Of a stretch of DNA of 64,000 nucleotides, positions 43,594 through 53,441 are shown piece by piece (within the stretch, counting starts at the first letter, position 1; the number at the start of each line of letters is the position of its first letter). Source of the stretch: Peptostreptococcus porci (GTDB taxonomy: Bacteria > Bacillota > Clostridia > Peptostreptococcales > Peptostreptococcaceae). Where the stretch lies: contig NZ_VUNE01000001.1 in assembly GCF_009695815.1 (NCBI RefSeq), forward strand, positions 863,118 through 927,117, in the 5' to 3' direction. The position numbers were made by a program, and so were the translations under genes. A model generated the notes under the pieces. The model was not told the DNA's origin. It did no database searches and worked only from the letters and a program-made list of their open reading frames with translations.

Positions 43594-44769
43594 CTACAAC
43601 TGTTTTTTAACTTCAGAATTGCTATTAATAATATCGCTGTTTCCAACTACTGTAATCATATCCTTACCAGAAACAATTTTTTCGTGACCGACCTTTGCAC
43701 CAGACTCAATTTTCGCTTCTTCAGCCACAATGGAGTTGTATATTTTTGCGCCTTTTCCGACAAATGCATTTTTCATGATAACGCTATTGTAAATCTCAGC
43801 TCCTTCTTCAATAATTACTCCAGAAGAAATTACAGATTCTACAACTTTTCCATTCACTATTGATCCCTCTGATATCATAGAATTTGATAATTTGGCATCG
43901 GCACCAATGTATTGAGGCATTGATTCATAATGTCTACAATATATTCTCCAAAGCGGATCGAAAATATTGAACTCATCAACATTATGAAGAAGATCCATAT
44001 TTGCCTGCCATAAACTCTCAATAGTTCCGACATCTTTCCAATATCCTTCAAAAGGATAAGCAAATATTTTCTTCCCATCATTTAGCATCATTGGTATCAT
44101 ATCCTTACCAAAGTCATAGCTTGTATTTTCAAGATCTTCAACTAAAGACAAATATTTTTTTAGCTCAGACCATTTAAAAATATATATTCCCATGGAAGCC
44201 TTTGTAGAAATTGGTTTTGCTGGCTTTTCAACAAATTCAGATACAGAAAGATCATTGAGCGTGTTTAGTATTCCAAATCTACTCGCCTCTTCCAATGTCA
44301 CATTGATGTGAGCAATTGTTAAATCTGCACCTCTTTTTTTATGAAATTCAAGCATATCATTATAGTTCATTTTATATATATGGTCTCCAGACAAAATTAA
44401 TACATACTCTGGATCATATTGTTCAATGTATTTCAAGTTCTGATATATTGCATTTGAAGTGCCCTTGTACCAATCACCTGTTTCACCACCTGTATATGGA
44501 GGAAGTATTGATAGCCCGCCATCCATTCTATCCAAATCCCAAGGAGATCCATTTCCGATATACGAATTTAACTCCAGAGGCATAAATTGAGTCAGTACAC
44601 CCACTGTCGATATACCTGAATTCACACAATTTGAAAGAGGAAAATCGATAATTCTATATTTACCACCAAAAGGAACTGCCGGCTTTGCCATATTCTTTGT
44701 TAAAGCATGAAGTCTAGTTCCTTGTCCACCAGCCAATAACATGGCTACAATTTCTTTCTTTAATCTCAT
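43594..44769 (-). CDS. glgC: Glucose-1-phosphate adenylyltransferase
   Basis: A 391-residue catalytic subunit that makes ADP-glucose from ATP and glucose-1-phosphate. It has LAGGQGTRL and [14 protein letters not shown] near the start, [10 protein letters not shown] as the metal-aspartate loop, VEKPAKP for the sugar site, and a beta-helix tail with [14 protein letters not shown] steps. It pairs with GlgD. Glucose-1-phosphate would come from the phosphoglucomutase at 18 kb. Confidence 0.96.
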   Translation of the reverse strand: MRLKKEIVAMLLAGGQGTRLHALTKNMAKPAVPFGGKYRIIDFPLSNCVNSGISTVGVLTQFMPLELNSYIGNGSPWDLDRMDGGLSILPPYTGGETGDWYKGTSNAIYQNLKYIEQYDPEYVLILSGDHIYKMNYNDMLEFHKKRGADLTIAHINVTLEEASRFGILNTLNDLSVSEFVEKPAKPISTKASMGIYIFKWSELKKYLSLVEDLENTSYDFGKDMIPMMLNDGKKIFAYPFEGYWKDVGTIESLWQANMDLLHNVDEFNIFDPLWRIYCRHYESMPQYIGADAKLSNSMISEGSIVNGKVVESVISSGVIIEEGAEIYNSVIMKNAFVGKGAKIYNSIVAEEAKIESGAKVGHEKIVSGKDMITVVGNSDIINSNSEVKKQL

Positions 44770-44809
44770 AATACACCTCTCAAAATTTAGACCTTATAAA
44801 TATTTTTTG

Positions 44810-46741
44810 CTAGCGTTTATTTGTCGTTTTACTTTTAACCTTATTCTTCACTTTGCTCAGAGTGGCTTTTTTCTCTTTGTTTATCAAGTAAATAGCTGAA
44901 AATGGTGGAATTGAAATAGAAATATGGTATCTGAATCCATTGAATCCTTCATCCACAGGTAAAATATTTCTATTGATTAGACCACTTCCGCCGTATTTCT
45001 TTGCATCTGAATTAATCAGTACTTTAAAAGGTTTATCAGTGTCAACACCGATTTTATACTCTTTCAACAATTGAGATGAAAAATTGCATATTGCCATTAC
45101 TCTATCATCATTTTTCGATTTTCTTGTAAATGCAAACACATTGTTTCTCATATCGTCGACAGTATTCCAAGTGAATCCTTGCCAATCATTGTCGCTTTCC
45201 CATAGACTTGGATTATCTTTGTAAACCTTATTCAACTCCTTAATGAATCTTTGATTGTTTGAATGATTTTCATATTGAAGCAACATCCAATCTAACTCCT
45301 TTGACTCATCCCACTCAATCACCTGAGCCAAATCAGTACCCATAAAAGTCAATTTTTTTCCAGGATGAGCATACATATATCCCAGATACGCCTTTAAGCT
45401 TGAAAACTTGTCATCAAATTCTACCATTGCCCTATCGAGAATAGATTTTTTTCCATGTACCACCTCGTCATGTGAAAGTGGCAATATGTAGTTTTCTGAA
45501 AATGCATAGGTAAGTGAAAAAGTTAGGTTATTATGCATATCTTTTCTAAAAAATGGATCTGACTCTAAATATTTTAATGAATCGTTCATCCAACCCATAT
45601 TCCACTTAAAATCGAATCCCAACCCACCGTCTTCTATGGAATGGGTAACTTTTGGCCAAGCTGTTGATTCTTCGGCAACCATAAAAGCACCTTTGAATTT
45701 AGATTTGATATGTCCATTTAGTATTCTAAAGAAATCTATTACCTCAAGATTCTCATTTTTACCATATTTATTCGGAGTCCATTGTCCGTCATTTCTTCCA
45801 TAATCGAGATAAAGCATCGATGAAACAGCATCTACTCTCAGACCATCGATATGATATTTGTCAAGCCAGTACGATGCGTTTGAGACAAGAAAAGATATTA
45901 CTTCCTTTCTACCATAGTCGAACACTCTTGTGCCCCACTCCTTATGCTCCATTTTGTTTGGATCAGAATACTCATACACATAGCCACCATCAAATTCACA
46001 CAACCCTGATTCATCCTTTGGAAAGTGTCCAGGAACCCAGTCTAATATTACTCCTATTCCATTTTTATGGCATTCATCAACAAAATTCATGAAATCTTCT
46101 GGAAGTCCATATCTTGACGTTGGAGCAAAATATCCAGTAACCTGATACCCCCAAGATTTATCAAAAGGGTGCTCAAGTATTGGTAATATTTCAATATGTG
46201 TATAATTCATTGACTTCACATATTTTACAAGCTCCTGAGCTAATTCTCTGTAAGAATAAAAATTTCCATCATATTTTTTTCGCCATGAACCAAGATGAAC
46301 CTCATATATGTTCATAGGTTTTTCATAAGGGATTTCCCTCTTTTTCATCCAATTTTTATCCGACCATTCGTACTCTCCTATTGGATATACTTTTGATGAA
46401 GTACTCGGTCTAGTTTCAAAATGTTTGGCATAAGGGTCTGATTTGTATAAAAATTTCGAATTTTCGGTTTCAAATACGAACTTGTAACAATCATATTTCT
46501 TTACACCCTCAATTTCAACCTCATAAACTCCACCATCAGTGATCTTTTTCATTTCATGAGAGGTCGGATTCCACTCACAAAAATCTCCTGTCACATATAC
46601 TCGATGAGCATTTGGAGCCCATACTCTAAAGGTACACTTACCCTCCTTCAAAAATGAACCCAGAAAATCGTAGGACTTAAAATTTGTTCCCTCATGAAAC
46701 AAATATTCTGCCAATTCATTTTTCTTGTCTACCATAACCAT
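44810..46741 (-). CDS. glgB: 1,4-alpha-glucan branching enzyme
   Basis: A 643-residue GH13 enzyme. Residues about 25-115 are the CBM48 domain (CTFRVWAPNAHRVYVTGDF), then the TIM barrel with DGLRVDAVSSMLYLDY (nucleophile aspartate), VAEESTAWP (acid/base glutamate) and LPLSHDEVVHG. It makes the alpha-1,6 branches. GAGGTG precedes the ATG. First gene of the glg operon, with an intergenic region of about 240 bases to the divergent GH13 gene. A lysine-rich tail of about 20 residues is extra. Confidence 0.95.
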   Translation of the reverse strand: MVMVDKKNELAEYLFHEGTNFKSYDFLGSFLKEGKCTFRVWAPNAHRVYVTGDFCEWNPTSHEMKKITDGGVYEVEIEGVKKYDCYKFVFETENSKFLYKSDPYAKHFETRPSTSSKVYPIGEYEWSDKNWMKKREIPYEKPMNIYEVHLGSWRKKYDGNFYSYRELAQELVKYVKSMNYTHIEILPILEHPFDKSWGYQVTGYFAPTSRYGLPEDFMNFVDECHKNGIGVILDWVPGHFPKDESGLCEFDGGYVYEYSDPNKMEHKEWGTRVFDYGRKEVISFLVSNASYWLDKYHIDGLRVDAVSSMLYLDYGRNDGQWTPNKYGKNENLEVIDFFRILNGHIKSKFKGAFMVAEESTAWPKVTHSIEDGGLGFDFKWNMGWMNDSLKYLESDPFFRKDMHNNLTFSLTYAFSENYILPLSHDEVVHGKKSILDRAMVEFDDKFSSLKAYLGYMYAHPGKKLTFMGTDLAQVIEWDESKELDWMLLQYENHSNNQRFIKELNKVYKDNPSLWESDNDWQGFTWNTVDDMRNNVFAFTRKSKNDDRVMAICNFSSQLLKEYKIGVDTDKPFKVLINSDAKKYGGSGLINRNILPVDEGFNGFRYHISISIPPFSAIYLINKEKKATLSKVKNKVKSKTTNKR

Positions 46742-46979
46742 AATTCACCTCACTTACATATTAAAATACTCATTAAGAAGTAACATTAAACTAAGTAATG
46801 ATTATCTTATATTTATATTATCACATTTACCTACATTTTCCATCATAAAATAAAAACTTTATTTGAATTTAAAGAAAATTCTTTTTTAATAATAATGCGG
46901 TATCACTACCATTATATTGGTTTTTATTATATAATATAAATAATTACTTTGAATAACATTGATAAAGCAGAGGTAAAAA

Positions 46980-48833
46980 ATGAAAGATATAATATACAAT
47001 CCATTGACGTTCAAGACTCCGAGTGGCTCAATAAACAATTGTGAGTCATCTGTCTTAGACGTTTTAGTGAGAAAAGGACTTTACGAAACCGGTATCAATT
47101 TTTGTATATACAGTGATCAGAATGAAACATTTATTATGAAAACGCATATGAAAAAGGTTGGTGAAATCGGTTCATACATTAAATATACAGTTTATTTGGA
47201 CAAATTTGAAGTTGGAATTTACTATTACTATTTTGAAGTCAAGTTTGGAGAAAACAATGTATCATATATTTCAAACTTCGATTACAATGCAGAGATTAGC
47301 GATAGAATAATTCCATGGCAGCTGACAGTTTTTGATAAAGGCTACAAAACTCCAGACTGGGTAAAAGGTGGCATAATGTACCAGATTTTTCCAGATAGAT
47401 TTAAAAAAGATGATAGCTATATTCCTTCGAAAACTATCAACGAGGATGAAAGAATTATTCATTCCAATTGGAACGACATTCCAAACTCTTCATTTGACAC
47501 AGAAAATTATGCAGCAAGAGATTTTTACAAAGGTAATCTTGATGGTATTCTTTCTGAAAAGGAATATTTTGAGTCTTTGAATATCGACATGATTTATTTA
47601 AATCCCGTATTTGAAAGCTCAGAGAACCACAGGTACTCCACAGCAGATTACTATAATATCGATCCATATTTGGGTACTAATGACATTTTTGAGCATCTAT
47701 GTTCAGAGTTTAAAAAAAGCAATATTAATATTATACTTGATGGTGTGTTTAGCCACACTGGATCTGATAGCAAATACTTCAATAAAAAAAGTCATTACTC
47801 AGATATAGGTGCATACAATTCATTGGAATCAAAGTATTATCCATGGTTTAAGTTTATAGAATATCCAGATAAATACGATTCGTGGTGGGGATTTGATAAT
47901 CTTCCAACGGTCAACAAGGAAAATAAGGATTTTAGAGATTTCATCTGTAAACCTGAAGATGGTGTACTCAATTATTGGCAAAATAAAGGAATAAAGGGAT
48001 GGAGATTGGATGTCGTGGACGAGCTTCCAGATATTTTTGTCGACGAAATTAGAGCCTCCATGAAGGAAAAAGATCCTGATTCTTTTTTGATTGGAGAGGT
48101 TTGGGAGGATGCATCAAACAAATTCTCTTATGGATACAGAAGGAAATATTTACTTGGAGATCAATTGGATTCTGTTATGAACTATCCATGGAAATTTGCG
48201 ATTATAGACTTTATGAAAAATAAGAATGCAGACCTATTCGCTTCAAGGGTGATGACACTGATAAATAACTATCCAAAGCCTGCACTCGACTGTCTAATGA
48301 ATATACTTTCCACTCATGACACAGAGAGAATAATCACAGTTCTTGGAAAAGACATCGGTCTAGTTGACAACCATTTAAAAAAGGATTTTAGGCTTGAGGA
48401 AAGTGACTATGAAAAAGCAAAAATCCTTGAAAAATTCGCATCATTTTTGCAGTTTACACTCCCTGGCATACCATCAATCTACTATGGCGACGAAATAGGA
48501 ATGCAGGGCTTCTCTGATCCATTTAACAGAGCTTGTTTTGATAAGGACAATGGAGATATTGAGCTATTGGATCACTACAGAAAACTTTGCGATTTCAGAA
48601 GAAGATACAGGCATGACTTTAAATCTGGATTCGCCATGGCATTTCACGAAGGAAATGTTATTTCATACTACAGAAACAATATATTATGTATAGTGAATAT
48701 GTGTAACGATCCGATAATATTCGAGGATAAAACATATGGCGAGTGGGTTTTTGGAAATAAAAAGCCATTTTTTACCGATTATGGAATAGTCATCGGACCA
48801 CAATCATACACAGCTATCAATATAAACGAATAG
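46980..48833 (+). CDS. GH13 alpha-amylase family enzyme (neopullulanase / cyclomaltodextrinase type)
   Basis: A 617-residue cytoplasmic glycosidase without signal peptide. An N-terminal beta domain like CBM34 (about 1-125) precedes VKGGIMYQIFPDRF, then DGVFSHTG, GWRLDVVDE (nucleophile), IGEVWED (acid/base) and LSTHDTERI (third acid). This layout is typical of the neopullulanase/maltogenic-amylase branch, which cuts maltodextrins or branch points. It faces away from glgB and precedes malQ in the same direction, so it probably works on glucans released from glycogen or imported. Confidence 0.88.
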   Translation: MKDIIYNPLTFKTPSGSINNCESSVLDVLVRKGLYETGINFCIYSDQNETFIMKTHMKKVGEIGSYIKYTVYLDKFEVGIYYYYFEVKFGENNVSYISNFDYNAEISDRIIPWQLTVFDKGYKTPDWVKGGIMYQIFPDRFKKDDSYIPSKTINEDERIIHSNWNDIPNSSFDTENYAARDFYKGNLDGILSEKEYFESLNIDMIYLNPVFESSENHRYSTADYYNIDPYLGTNDIFEHLCSEFKKSNINIILDGVFSHTGSDSKYFNKKSHYSDIGAYNSLESKYYPWFKFIEYPDKYDSWWGFDNLPTVNKENKDFRDFICKPEDGVLNYWQNKGIKGWRLDVVDELPDIFVDEIRASMKEKDPDSFLIGEVWEDASNKFSYGYRRKYLLGDQLDSVMNYPWKFAIIDFMKNKNADLFASRVMTLINNYPKPALDCLMNILSTHDTERIITVLGKDIGLVDNHLKKDFRLEESDYEKAKILEKFASFLQFTLPGIPSIYYGDEIGMQGFSDPFNRACFDKDNGDIELLDHYRKLCDFRRRYRHDFKSGFAMAFHEGNVISYYRNNILCIVNMCNDPIIFEDKTYGEWVFGNKKPFFTDYGIVIGPQSYTAININE

Positions 48834-49037
48834 TTTATGAATAGCATACGAATAGCTTTGAGAAATAATATTTCAAAATAAACAAATGGCGTTATGTCAT
48901 AACATTTCAACACAAAAAATAATATTATAATGATAATAAGACATAATTGATATGTCAGACATTCATTAGTATTAAAATATAACTTGATATAAAATTTGCA
49001 AGTTGATATTTAAAATAAATTTGAAAAGAGGTATTTT

Positions 49038-50540
49038 ATGAGAAAATCTGGTATATTAATGCCTATATTTTCACTTCCATCAAAATATGGAATCGGAAGC
49101 TTGGGAAACGAGGCATACAATTTTGTAGACTTCCTAGTAAGAACTGGTCAGAGCGTCTGGCAGATTCTACCTATAACGTCTACTAGCTCAATAGACGGAT
49201 ATTCACCATACAAATCGAATGGTGCATTTTCTGGTAATTATGACTTGATAGATATAGATCTACTAGTTTCAGATGGCTATATTGATTACAATTTCATCAA
49301 TTCCATCAACTATTCCGAATTTGATGCAGATCCTAGATATGTTGACTATGGCAAGGTGAGAAGATTTAAAAGGATTATTTTCACTGAGGTTTTCAATAGA
49401 TTTGACATAAATTCAAGTGAATCATATAAAGAGTTCTTGAAAGAAAACAAGTACTGGTTAGATGACTACTCTAGTTATATGGCATTGAGAGAAATCAACG
49501 GAGATAATCCATATTGGGACTGGAAAATCAAAACTGAGAAGGAAGTAAAAAAATCTAAGGATAGCAATATTATAAATTGGTATAGATGGTCACTTGAATA
49601 CAATAAATTCTTGCAGTATCTATTCTATGACCAGTGGTTTAGATTGAAATCATATGCGAATGACAGAGGAATAGAAATATTTGGTGACATACCGATTTAT
49701 ATATCTCAAGATAGCTCTGACTTCTATTTTAACAAAGAGATTTTCTTGACAGATCAAGATGGTGAACCAAAGCTTGTTTCTGGAGTTCCGCCTGATGAAT
49801 TTTCAGCAACTGGACAATATTGGGGAAATCCATTATACAATTGGAAATACTTGGAAAAGAATGGCTTCGATTGGTGGATAAATAGAGTAAAAAAATCATT
49901 CGAGCTATATGATATTTTGCGTATTGACCATTTTAGAGGACTTGAAAGCTATTATTGTATCGACAAAGCTACAAAAGACGCAATGAACGGGTACTGGGAA
50001 AAGGCGCCTGGAAAGGAATTTTTTGATAAAATAAAAAAAGAAGTTCCCGATGCCAAAATTGTCGCAGAGGATCTTGGATTGATTACAAAGGAAGTTATTG
50101 AACTTTTAGAATATACTGGCTTCCCTGGCATGAAAATAGTTCAATTTGGATTTAGTACAGATGCAGACAATATGAATCTTCCGCACAACTTTGTCGAAAA
50201 CACTGTGTCATATACTGGAACTCATGATAATATGCCTTTGGCTCAATGGTTAAAAACTGCACCACATGAAACTCTTGAATATGCAAAACAATATCTAAGA
50301 CTAAATACCTATGAAAGATACACTGAAGGCTTGATTAGAGCAGTTGTTGGCTCTGCATCAAACATGGCAATAGTACCAATGCAGGATTGGTTGGATTTTG
50401 ATGGTTGGGCTAGAATCAATACTCCATCGACAGACGAAAACAACTGGAGAATCAGACTTGTGCATAGTGATTTTACAAATGAATTAGAAAATTATATCAG
50501 CTACATTACAGGCTTGTACGGTAGATATAAAAATAGATAA
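49038..50540 (+). CDS. malQ: 4-alpha-glucanotransferase
   Basis: A 500-residue GH77 amylomaltase that moves glucan segments between maltodextrins and frees glucose. LPSKYGIGSLG, GYSPYKSNGAFSGN, LRIDHFRGLE (nucleophile), VAEDLGLIT (acid/base) and YTGTHDN (third acid) are all in place. GAGGTA precedes the ATG. It follows the GH13 gene by about 200 bases. Together with GlgP it completes breakdown of the polymer. Confidence 0.95.
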   Translation: MRKSGILMPIFSLPSKYGIGSLGNEAYNFVDFLVRTGQSVWQILPITSTSSIDGYSPYKSNGAFSGNYDLIDIDLLVSDGYIDYNFINSINYSEFDADPRYVDYGKVRRFKRIIFTEVFNRFDINSSESYKEFLKENKYWLDDYSSYMALREINGDNPYWDWKIKTEKEVKKSKDSNIINWYRWSLEYNKFLQYLFYDQWFRLKSYANDRGIEIFGDIPIYISQDSSDFYFNKEIFLTDQDGEPKLVSGVPPDEFSATGQYWGNPLYNWKYLEKNGFDWWINRVKKSFELYDILRIDHFRGLESYYCIDKATKDAMNGYWEKAPGKEFFDKIKKEVPDAKIVAEDLGLITKEVIELLEYTGFPGMKIVQFGFSTDADNMNLPHNFVENTVSYTGTHDNMPLAQWLKTAPHETLEYAKQYLRLNTYERYTEGLIRAVVGSASNMAIVPMQDWLDFDGWARINTPSTDENNWRIRLVHSDFTNELENYISYITGLYGRYKNR

Positions 50541-50663
50541 GATAATTTGATTTGATTTGATAGGATAATATAATAAGATATACGAATAGATTAAATATGC
50601 ACAGATTAAGATATGGTAAGATAAAACAAAACAGAAAATAATAATATAATAATTAATAAAAGT

Positions 50664-50716
50664 AAAAATGGAGGTTGAACATCTATCATTGATAAATAAT
50701 GTTCTCCTCCATTTTC
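50664..50716. terminator. Bidirectional terminator between malQ and thioredoxin
   Basis: AAAATGGAGG pairs with CCTCCATTTT, with an inner GAACAT/ATGTTC stem. T runs are present in both directions, between the convergent malQ and trx genes. Confidence 0.85.
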
Positions 50717-50804
50717 TTTATAACATCATCATAAACAGTTATTATATTTCAATTATTTTAGTATTCATATTATTGTTTAACAATATTTAACCTTATAATC
50801 AAAT

Positions 50805-51122
50805 TTATTTAACAGAATTCACTCCTGCAACTATCTTTTCTTTTGGCATAAAACCAATTTCTCTCTTAACTTCTACACCATCTTTGAAGAATATTACAGT
50901 TGGTACAGTTGTAACTCTGTACTCCTGTGCTATTTCCATACTCTGGTCTATATCGATTTTTGCAAAATATGCATCTCCACTCATTTCATCTGCAACCTCT
51001 GAAAATACAGGTCCTAGCATATTACAAGGTCCACACCAAGTTGCGAAAAAGTCTATTACCGCTACTCCATTAGTTTCCTTTACATTTTTTACAAATTCTT
51101 GCCCATTAATTACGTTTGCCAT
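50805..51122 (-). CDS. trxA: Thioredoxin
   Basis: A 105-residue thioredoxin with the active site WCGPC (C30, C33) and the cis-proline block VPTVIFFKDG. ATG 51122 follows AGGAGG. It is about 65 bases downstream of the sensor kinase on the same strand, so it could be part of that transcript. No thioredoxin reductase is in the window. Confidence 0.95.
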   Translation of the reverse strand: MANVINGQEFVKNVKETNGVAVIDFFATWCGPCNMLGPVFSEVADEMSGDAYFAKIDIDQSMEIAQEYRVTTVPTVIFFKDGVEVKREIGFMPKEKIVAGVNSVK

Positions 51123-51189
51123 TTTATTTTTCCTCCTAAAATTCTTATTTATACTATATTGATACCAATAAAACAACATTTTAAACATA

Positions 51190-52431
51190 TTATAATTTTT
51201 TTGCTATTTTCCCCTTTGGAATCTCAATAAAAAATTTTGTGCCTTCACCTAGCTTTGATTTCACTTTGATGGTTCCACCAATTGTCTTGATTATTATTTG
51301 CGATATTGACAATCCAATACCAGAGCCTTCAATATCAGTTGCTCTTACCGAATCACTTCTGAAAAATCTTTCAAATATATGCTTTTGATCTTTTTCTGAT
51401 ATACCAATACCAGTGTCGGAAACCACAATCTGGACCTTATCTCTTCCTCTATCATAGATTGAAACATCGATTGAATCACCTTCATTCGTATACTTGAATG
51501 CATTGTCGACAAAAATTCTAAGCAATTGAGTAAGCTTATTTCTATCTGTTGAGATATATTTGCTTTTCGTATTAATTCCGTAAGAGAATACTTTGTTCTG
51601 ATATTCTGCTATCTCTGTATAGCTCTCAGAAAGTTCTTTAAGCACTGATTCTATTTCAAATTGCTCTTTATTGATCTTAACTATTGACTCTTCTTTTGTC
51701 AAAGATAGAAGCTCCGAAATCATCTTTTTAAGTTGTCGAGTTTCTCTCATTGCCACAGCTACAGTTTCTGCTTCACTCTCAATCGTTGAGTTCGGTGATT
51801 TCAATAAATATTCTAACTTCGACTGTATAATTGAAACCGGAGTTCTCAGCTCATGAGAAGCATCCTGAACAAACTTCACCTGATTATTCCATGAATTTTC
51901 AATTGGCTTTAGTGCTTTATTTGACAAAAATTTACTGATAAAAAATCCCGGAATTATCGCAAGCATATCAGTCATAATCAACAACGCCACCATATGGCTC
52001 AGCCCTTCTTTTTCAGAGTCAATATTTCTCATTATTCTAAAATCATACTCATTTTCCGAAAAATAAATCGTTCTGAAATTATACCCATTAAATTTTTCCC
52101 AATAGAATCCATTTTCAATCTTTCCGTTTGTTGGATATTTATCGCTGAAATACCTATTTTGAGTATAGTACTTAACAGTATTACCCTTGTATATATACAC
52201 TATGTCCTTTGGATCTTGAAGAATTATCTTATCTAAAATTGAATCACCATCAAATTGATTACTGATAAAATGATACTCATCAAGAAGCGATCTATCGACA
52301 GTCTTATACGTATTTGACTTATAATAAGTATAGATAAATATACTCATTCCAATCATAAATATCTCTACGACCAACAATATCATAAATATAAGTTTTAATC
52401 TAGTTTTATGAAAAACATTGTTATTTATCAT
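51190..52431 (-). CDS. Sensor histidine kinase
   Basis: A 413-residue membrane kinase. Two membrane segments (about 14-36 and 146-168) flank an outer domain of about 110 residues with no recognised fold. The dimerisation helix has ASHELRTP with the phospho-accepting H193, and the ATPase part has NAFKYTNEG, VSDTGIGI and GSGIGLSI. It overlaps the regulator gene by 11 bases, a coupled pair. Signal unknown. Confidence 0.92.
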   Translation of the reverse strand: MINNNVFHKTRLKLIFMILLVVEIFMIGMSIFIYTYYKSNTYKTVDRSLLDEYHFISNQFDGDSILDKIILQDPKDIVYIYKGNTVKYYTQNRYFSDKYPTNGKIENGFYWEKFNGYNFRTIYFSENEYDFRIMRNIDSEKEGLSHMVALLIMTDMLAIIPGFFISKFLSNKALKPIENSWNNQVKFVQDASHELRTPVSIIQSKLEYLLKSPNSTIESEAETVAVAMRETRQLKKMISELLSLTKEESIVKINKEQFEIESVLKELSESYTEIAEYQNKVFSYGINTKSKYISTDRNKLTQLLRIFVDNAFKYTNEGDSIDVSIYDRGRDKVQIVVSDTGIGISEKDQKHIFERFFRSDSVRATDIEGSGIGLSISQIIIKTIGGTIKVKSKLGEGTKFFIEIPKGKIAKKL

Positions 52432-53092
52432 CTAAAATATATCCGACCTTTCTCTTGGTTTTTATATATTTGTCGTAGTCATATTTTGAAAGTTTTTTCC
52501 TTAGATTGCTTACATACACCTCAACAATTTCAATAGTGGCATCAGAGTCAATACCCCAGATTCTATCATAAATTTGTTCTTTAAGCAAGATTGATCCCTT
52601 GTTTAGAACAAAATATTCCAAAAGCTTAAACTGCTTGTTCTGTAATTCTATCTCATCATCAAAAATATACACTGTCTTTTTTTCTGAATCTATCTTCAAA
52701 TCCTTAAATTCAAGATATTTGTTGTCTTTTATTCGGCCGTTTGTTCTCAAAATCGCAAAAGCTCTCGCAATCAATTCATCCATATAAAAAGGCTTTGTCA
52801 AGTAGTCGTTTGCACCCAATGTAAACGCCTCCATCTTGTCATCTAAGGATTCCTTTGCCGTTAAAATCAATATAGGAGTATCAATACCTAGTTTTCTTGT
52901 CTCTTTTAGTATCTCAATTCCATTCATATTTGGCAGCATAAGATCTAGTATTACTAAATCGTAAATAGCTTGAGAAATTTGGTATAATCCATCTTCACCA
53001 TCAGTACAGGTTTCCACCTCAAAATATTTACTCAATGCTTTTTGCATATCATCCTGCAATATTTTATTATCTTCAACTATTAATATTTTCAT
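52421..53092 (-). CDS. OmpR/PhoB family response regulator
   Basis: A 223-residue regulator. The receiver domain has D50 (VILDLMLP) as phosphorylation site and the TKPF lysine; the C-terminal winged helix (about 125-220) has the VYVSNLRKKLSK recognition region. It is the first gene of the pair, followed by the kinase and perhaps by thioredoxin. The operon may control the two-component genes themselves; targets are not visible. Confidence 0.93.
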   Translation of the reverse strand: MKILIVEDNKILQDDMQKALSKYFEVETCTDGEDGLYQISQAIYDLVILDLMLPNMNGIEILKETRKLGIDTPILILTAKESLDDKMEAFTLGANDYLTKPFYMDELIARAFAILRTNGRIKDNKYLEFKDLKIDSEKKTVYIFDDEIELQNKQFKLLEYFVLNKGSILLKEQIYDRIWGIDSDATIEIVEVYVSNLRKKLSKYDYDKYIKTKRKVGYILDDK

Positions 53093-53441
53093 ATTTCCTC
53101 CCTATTTTATAAAAAATATAAAACATTTCACTATATATTATTACTTATTAACCTTAAAAAATGCTATTCTCTATTTAATATTATCACTAGTTACAGGTTA
53201 AAACAATATGTTTTGTGATATTATATCGTTTAAAATCTTATAGTCATTGGGTGGTTACTATCTATAAAAGTTAAAACTAAATACAAAAAAATAAAAAGAG
53301 TTAGGTTTAACAGATAACTGCATTACCTAACGTCTTTTATATTTTAATTACTCTTAAATTTCAACAGAGCATTATATATTTAATACTACTCTACATTATT
53401 TACTTGTTGTTTACTAATGTTCTTCAAAGATTACCACTCTT
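53093..53441. other. Intergenic region between response regulator and NhaC-family gene
   Basis: 349 bases. It contains the terminator of the NhaC-family gene (53300-53331) and a weak minus-strand promoter for the two-component operon, with TTGTTT and TAATAT 17 bases apart near 53176-53204. Nothing else is evident. Confidence 0.55.
53300..53331 (-). terminator. Terminator of the NhaC-family gene
   Basis: Minus-strand GTTAGGT (53331-53325) and ACCTAAC (53306-53300), followed by CTCTTTTTATTTTTTT. The stem is short but clean. Confidence 0.7.
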
